Below, piece after piece: positions 4,985 through 6,951 of a stretch of DNA of 6,951 nt. The notes below the pieces were generated by a model that made no database searches, was not told the origin of the DNA, and saw nothing but the letters and a program-made list of their open reading frames with translations. The DNA lies in the NCBI GenBank assembly GCA_030043595.1, contig JASHXJ010000177.1, positions 1-6,951 on the forward strand, written 5' to 3'. The translations under genes and the position numbers were made by a program. The stretch is from Trebonia sp. (GTDB taxonomy: Bacteria; Actinomycetota; Actinomycetes; Streptosporangiales; Streptosporangiaceae). Position 1 is the first letter of the stretch, and each line of letters starts with the position of its first letter.

Positions 4985-5230
4985 GTGACAGATCGTGAAT
5001 CACTCTCCTACGAGCAAGCACGAGACGAGCTCGCCGGCGTAGTGAAGCGACTCGAGGCGGGGGGCCTGTCCCTCGAGCAGTCACTCGACCTGTGGGAGCG
5101 CGGCGAGAAGCTGGCCGCGATCTGCGCCGAATGGCTGGAAGGGGCCCGCGCCAGGCTGACCGCAGCCATGGCGGCCCGCGAGCCTGACGGCGCCGAGCCC
5201 GGACCCGGCACCCCCAGTGCCCCGTTCTGA
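4985..5230 (+). CDS. xseB: exodeoxyribonuclease VII small subunit
   Basis: 81 aa, the usual size for XseB. Several copies bind the coiled-coil arm of XseA to form active ExoVII. The conserved helical hairpin is clear: LSYEQARDELAGVVKRLE (7-24), GGLSLEQSLDLWERG (26-40) and EWLEGARARL (49-58). The last 20 residues are a Pro/Gly/Ala-rich tail. The GTG at 4985 is the only sensible start: it sits 10 bp after the xseA stop with AGGA at 7 nt spacing, and the family motif begins at residue 7. The pair is almost certainly co-transcribed, with a possible extra leaderless transcript from TAGGAT. No residue looks abnormal. Confidence 0.95.
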   Translation: MTDRESLSYEQARDELAGVVKRLEAGGLSLEQSLDLWERGEKLAAICAEWLEGARARLTAAMAAREPDGAEPGPGTPSAPF

Positions 5231-5235
5231 GCATT

Positions 5236-5241
5236 TAGGCT
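5236..5241 (+). promoter_or_regulatory. candidate -10 (TAGGCT) for leaderless FrnE-like gene
   Basis: TAGGCT matches TANNNT exactly and ends 7 nt before ATG 5249, with no convincing Shine-Dalgarno between. That suggests transcription from the start codon itself, inside the 18-bp gap after xseB. No -35 is seen. Confidence 0.42.
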
Positions 5242-5248
5242 TGTACGC

Positions 5249-5884
5249 ATGCGCGTGGATATCTGGAGCGACGTCGTCTGCCCGTGGTGCTACGTCGGCA
5301 AGGCGCGGTTCGAAAAGGCCCTGGCAGCCTTCGGGCACCGGGACGAGGTCGAGGTCGTGTTCCGCTCGTTCGAGCTGGACCCCGGCTACCCGAAGGACAG
5401 GCGAGACACCGTCCTGACGATGCTGACCAGCAAATATGGCATGCCGGAAGCACAGGCACGCGCGGCCGACGCCCGCGTCGGCGAGCTCGCGCGGGCCGAG
5501 GGCCTGGACTTCGACTCCGGCCGGCCGGTCGGCAACACCTTCGACATCCACCGGGTGATTCACCTCGGCCGCGACAAGGGCCTGCAGCATGAGCTGGTCG
5601 CCGCGGTCAACGAGGCCTACTTCGGGCAGGCGCGGCAGGTCTTCGACCGCGACGTGCTCACCGAGGTCGCGGCCGGCGCCGGGCTTGACGCCGGCGCGGT
5701 CGGCGAGGTGCTCGACGGCGACGCCTACGCCGACGCGGTCCGGCAGGACGAGCGGGAGGCCCGCGAGCTGGGGATCAGCGGCGTCCCGTTCTTCGTGCTC
5801 GACATGGCGCTCGGCGTATCGGGCGCGCAGCCGGCCGAGACGTTCGCCACCGCGCTGAACCAGGCCTGGGCGCGCCGCGGCTGA
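5249..5884 (+). CDS. FrnE/DsbA-family thioredoxin-fold oxidoreductase
   Basis: 211 aa. It begins MRVDIWSDVVCPWCYVGKAR, the signature of the FrnE branch of the DsbA/2-hydroxychromene-2-carboxylate isomerase superfamily. The redox pair is C11-P-W-C14. The cis-proline loop is GISGVPFF (175-182, P180), and GVSGAQPAETF (189-199) is the family's typical C-terminal motif. The helical insertion (about 55-165) includes the conserved NTFDIHRVIHLG stretch (96-107). There is no signal peptide, so the protein is cytosolic. FrnE was named from a frenolicin biosynthesis cluster, and D. radiodurans FrnE is a disulfide isomerase linked to oxidative stress; the substrate here is unknown and no polyketide genes are nearby. 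The start at 5249 is fixed by the beta-strand and CPWC motif. The gene sits 18 bp after xseB and 27 bp before glpX, so it could be read with both. Family call is firm; role is inferred. Confidence 0.93.
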   Translation: MRVDIWSDVVCPWCYVGKARFEKALAAFGHRDEVEVVFRSFELDPGYPKDRRDTVLTMLTSKYGMPEAQARAADARVGELARAEGLDFDSGRPVGNTFDIHRVIHLGRDKGLQHELVAAVNEAYFGQARQVFDRDVLTEVAAGAGLDAGAVGEVLDGDAYADAVRQDEREARELGISGVPFFVLDMALGVSGAQPAETFATALNQAWARRG

Positions 5885-5898
5885 CGCCGCGGGCGGGG

Positions 5899-5904
5899 TA
5901 GAAC
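5899..5904 (+). promoter_or_regulatory. candidate -10 (TAGAAC) for leaderless glpX
   Basis: TAGAAC ends 7 nt before ATG 5912. It has T1 and A2 of TANNNT but C at position 6, so it is a weaker match than those of xseB, the FrnE-like gene and ispH. No purine-rich ribosome-binding site lies between it and the ATG. Confidence 0.28.
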
Positions 5905-5911
5905 AGTCACT

Positions 5912-6951
5912 ATGACCGACGACCAGATCGCCGCCCCCCGCGACGCGGGCATCCCGGGGACGCCCGAGCCGGGCCAGCACGCGCCCAGCCGGAACCTGGC
6001 GCTGGAACTCGCCCGGGTGACCGAGGCCGCCGCGATGGCCGCCGCCCGCTGGGTCGGCCGCGGGGACAAGAACGGCGCGGACGGCGCCGCGGTGACCGCC
6101 ATGCGGCGGCTCATCAACTCGGTGTCCATGCGCGGCGTCGTGGTGATCGGCGAGGGCGAGAAGGACCACGCGCCGATGCTGTTCAACGGCGAGGAAGTCG
6201 GCGACGGCAGCGGCCCCGCCTGCGACGTGGCGGTTGACCCGATCGACGGCACGCGGCTGTGCGCCAACGGGATGCCGAACGCCGTGTCCGTGCTCGCGGT
6301 CGCCGAGCGCGGCTCGATGTACGACCCGTCCGCGGTCTTCTACATGTCCAAGCTGGCCACCGGCCCCGAGGCCGCGGGCGTGGTCGACCTCGACGCGCCG
6401 CCGGCGGCCAACATCGGCGCCGTGGCCAAGGCGAAGGGCATCTCCCCGCAGGACGTCACCGTGGTCATCCTGGACCGGCCGCGGCACGCGGACCTGATCG
6501 CGGCGGTCCGCGCCAGCGGGGCGCGGATCCACCTGATCACCGACGGCGACGTGGCCGGGGCGATCATGGCGGCGCGGACGGGCACCGGGATCGACCTGAT
6601 GCTCGGCATCGGCGGCACCCCGGAGGGCATCATCGCGGCCTGCGCGCTCAAGTGCCTCGGCGGGATCATCCTCGGCAAGCTGGCGCCGCGCGACGACGAC
6701 GAGCGCCGCCGCGCCCTTGACGCCGGGCACGACCTGGACCGGGTGCTCACGACCGACGACCTGGTCTCCTCCGACGACGTGTTCTTCGCCGCCACCGGGA
6801 TCACCGACGGCGAGCTGATGGACGGCGTCCGGTACCGGCCGGGCGGTGCGACCACCCACTCGCTGGTGATGCGATCGCGTTCGGGCACGATCCGGTCGAT
6901 CAGCAGCGAGCACGCGCTGTGGAAGCTGAGCGCGTACAGCTCGATCAAGTA
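5912..6951 (+). CDS. glpX: class II fructose-1,6-bisphosphatase (GlpX), last codon cut by window edge
   Basis: 346 complete codons, then TA at the edge (a TAA/TAG stop, or Tyr TAC/TAT). The family is about 340-360 aa in actinobacteria and the visible sequence runs through the C-terminal YSSIK, so the gene is essentially complete. It hydrolyses fructose 1,6-bisphosphate to fructose 6-phosphate in gluconeogenesis, using divalent metal. Motifs of the lithium-sensitive phosphatase superfamily are intact: GRGDKNGADGAA (49-60, D52), VIGEGEKDHAPML (78-90, E81 and E83), DPIDGT (109-114, with the catalytic-type Thr114), LDRPRH (187-192), LITDGDVAG (208-216) and GIGGTPEG (232-239, E238). The first about 28 residues are a variable Pro/Gly-rich lead before NLALELARVTEAA. 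It is the only FBPase type in many actinobacteria, including M. tuberculosis. ATG 5912 is the only start near the family's usual N-terminus. Confidence 0.95.
   Translation, partial: MTDDQIAAPRDAGIPGTPEPGQHAPSRNLALELARVTEAAAMAAARWVGRGDKNGADGAAVTAMRRLINSVSMRGVVVIGEGEKDHAPMLFNGEEVGDGSGPACDVAVDPIDGTRLCANGMPNAVSVLAVAERGSMYDPSAVFYMSKLATGPEAAGVVDLDAPPAANIGAVAKAKGISPQDVTVVILDRPRHADLIAAVRASGARIHLITDGDVAGAIMAARTGTGIDLMLGIGGTPEGIIAACALKCLGGIILGKLAPRDDDERRRALDAGHDLDRVLTTDDLVSSDDVFFAATGITDGELMDGVRYRPGGATTHSLVMRSRSGTIRSISSEHALWKLSAYSSIK

Noticed and set aside
5081..6913. 610-codon open frame on the minus strand opposite xseB, the FrnE-like gene and glpX
   Set aside because: It is antisense to three well-recognised genes with intact motifs. 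Its translation is low-complexity Arg/Ala/Gly/Asp-rich with no domain. Long antisense frames are expected at this GC content.
1..6951. Search for mobile elements, CRISPR arrays, tRNA/rRNA, phage or defence genes
   Set aside because: No transposase, integrase, terminal inverted repeats, spaced direct repeats or structured RNA gene was seen. All substantial sequence is accounted for by eight core-type genes.

Overview
This window is a chromosomal core segment from a high-GC actinobacterium. The evidence is the very GC-rich third codon positions, the lytB/ispH - xseA - xseB - glpX order (typical of Streptomyces, Mycobacterium and relatives), the class II FBPase, and the small Rv1109c-like protein between ispH and xseA. 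GlpX resembles the Streptomyces form as I remember it, which suggests a filamentous actinomycete. The genus cannot be fixed from the sequence alone.

Layout. On the minus strand, 1-831 is the N-terminal part of an ABCG/Rv1747-type ABC ATPase whose 3' part lies outside the window. It is divergent from rmuC (903-2090, plus) across about 70 bp. RmuC converges on, and overlaps by 47 bp, ispH (2044-2985, minus). A 204-bp divergent intergenic region (2986-3189) holds two palindromes and candidate promoters. To its right, on the plus strand, come a lipid-droplet-associated-like protein with a PETVV repeat (3190-3687), a strong 16-bp hairpin (3696-3731), xseA (3751-4974), xseB (4985-5230), a FrnE/DsbA-like CPWC oxidoreductase (5249-5884) and glpX (5912 to the right edge, its last codon cut).

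Function. ispH makes IPP and DMAPP in the MEP pathway. xseA and xseB encode the two subunits of exonuclease VII. rmuC encodes a probable nuclease-like protein that limits DNA rearrangement. glpX is the gluconeogenic fructose-1,6-bisphosphatase. The plus-strand block is tightly spaced (10, 18 and 27 bp gaps after xseA), so read-through transcription is likely. However, several starts carry an actinobacterial -10-like hexamer about 7 nt upstream, suggesting additional leaderless transcripts from inside the block.

I found no mobile element, CRISPR array, tRNA or rRNA, and no defence or biosynthetic system. The content is mostly housekeeping. The points most worth a second look are the ABC ATPase that lacks both the Q-loop glutamine and the H-loop histidine, the recurring leaderless-start signature, the ispH upstream region (palindromes plus a near-perfect Shine-Dalgarno in front of an in-frame TTG), and the repeat-bearing linker in the small protein.
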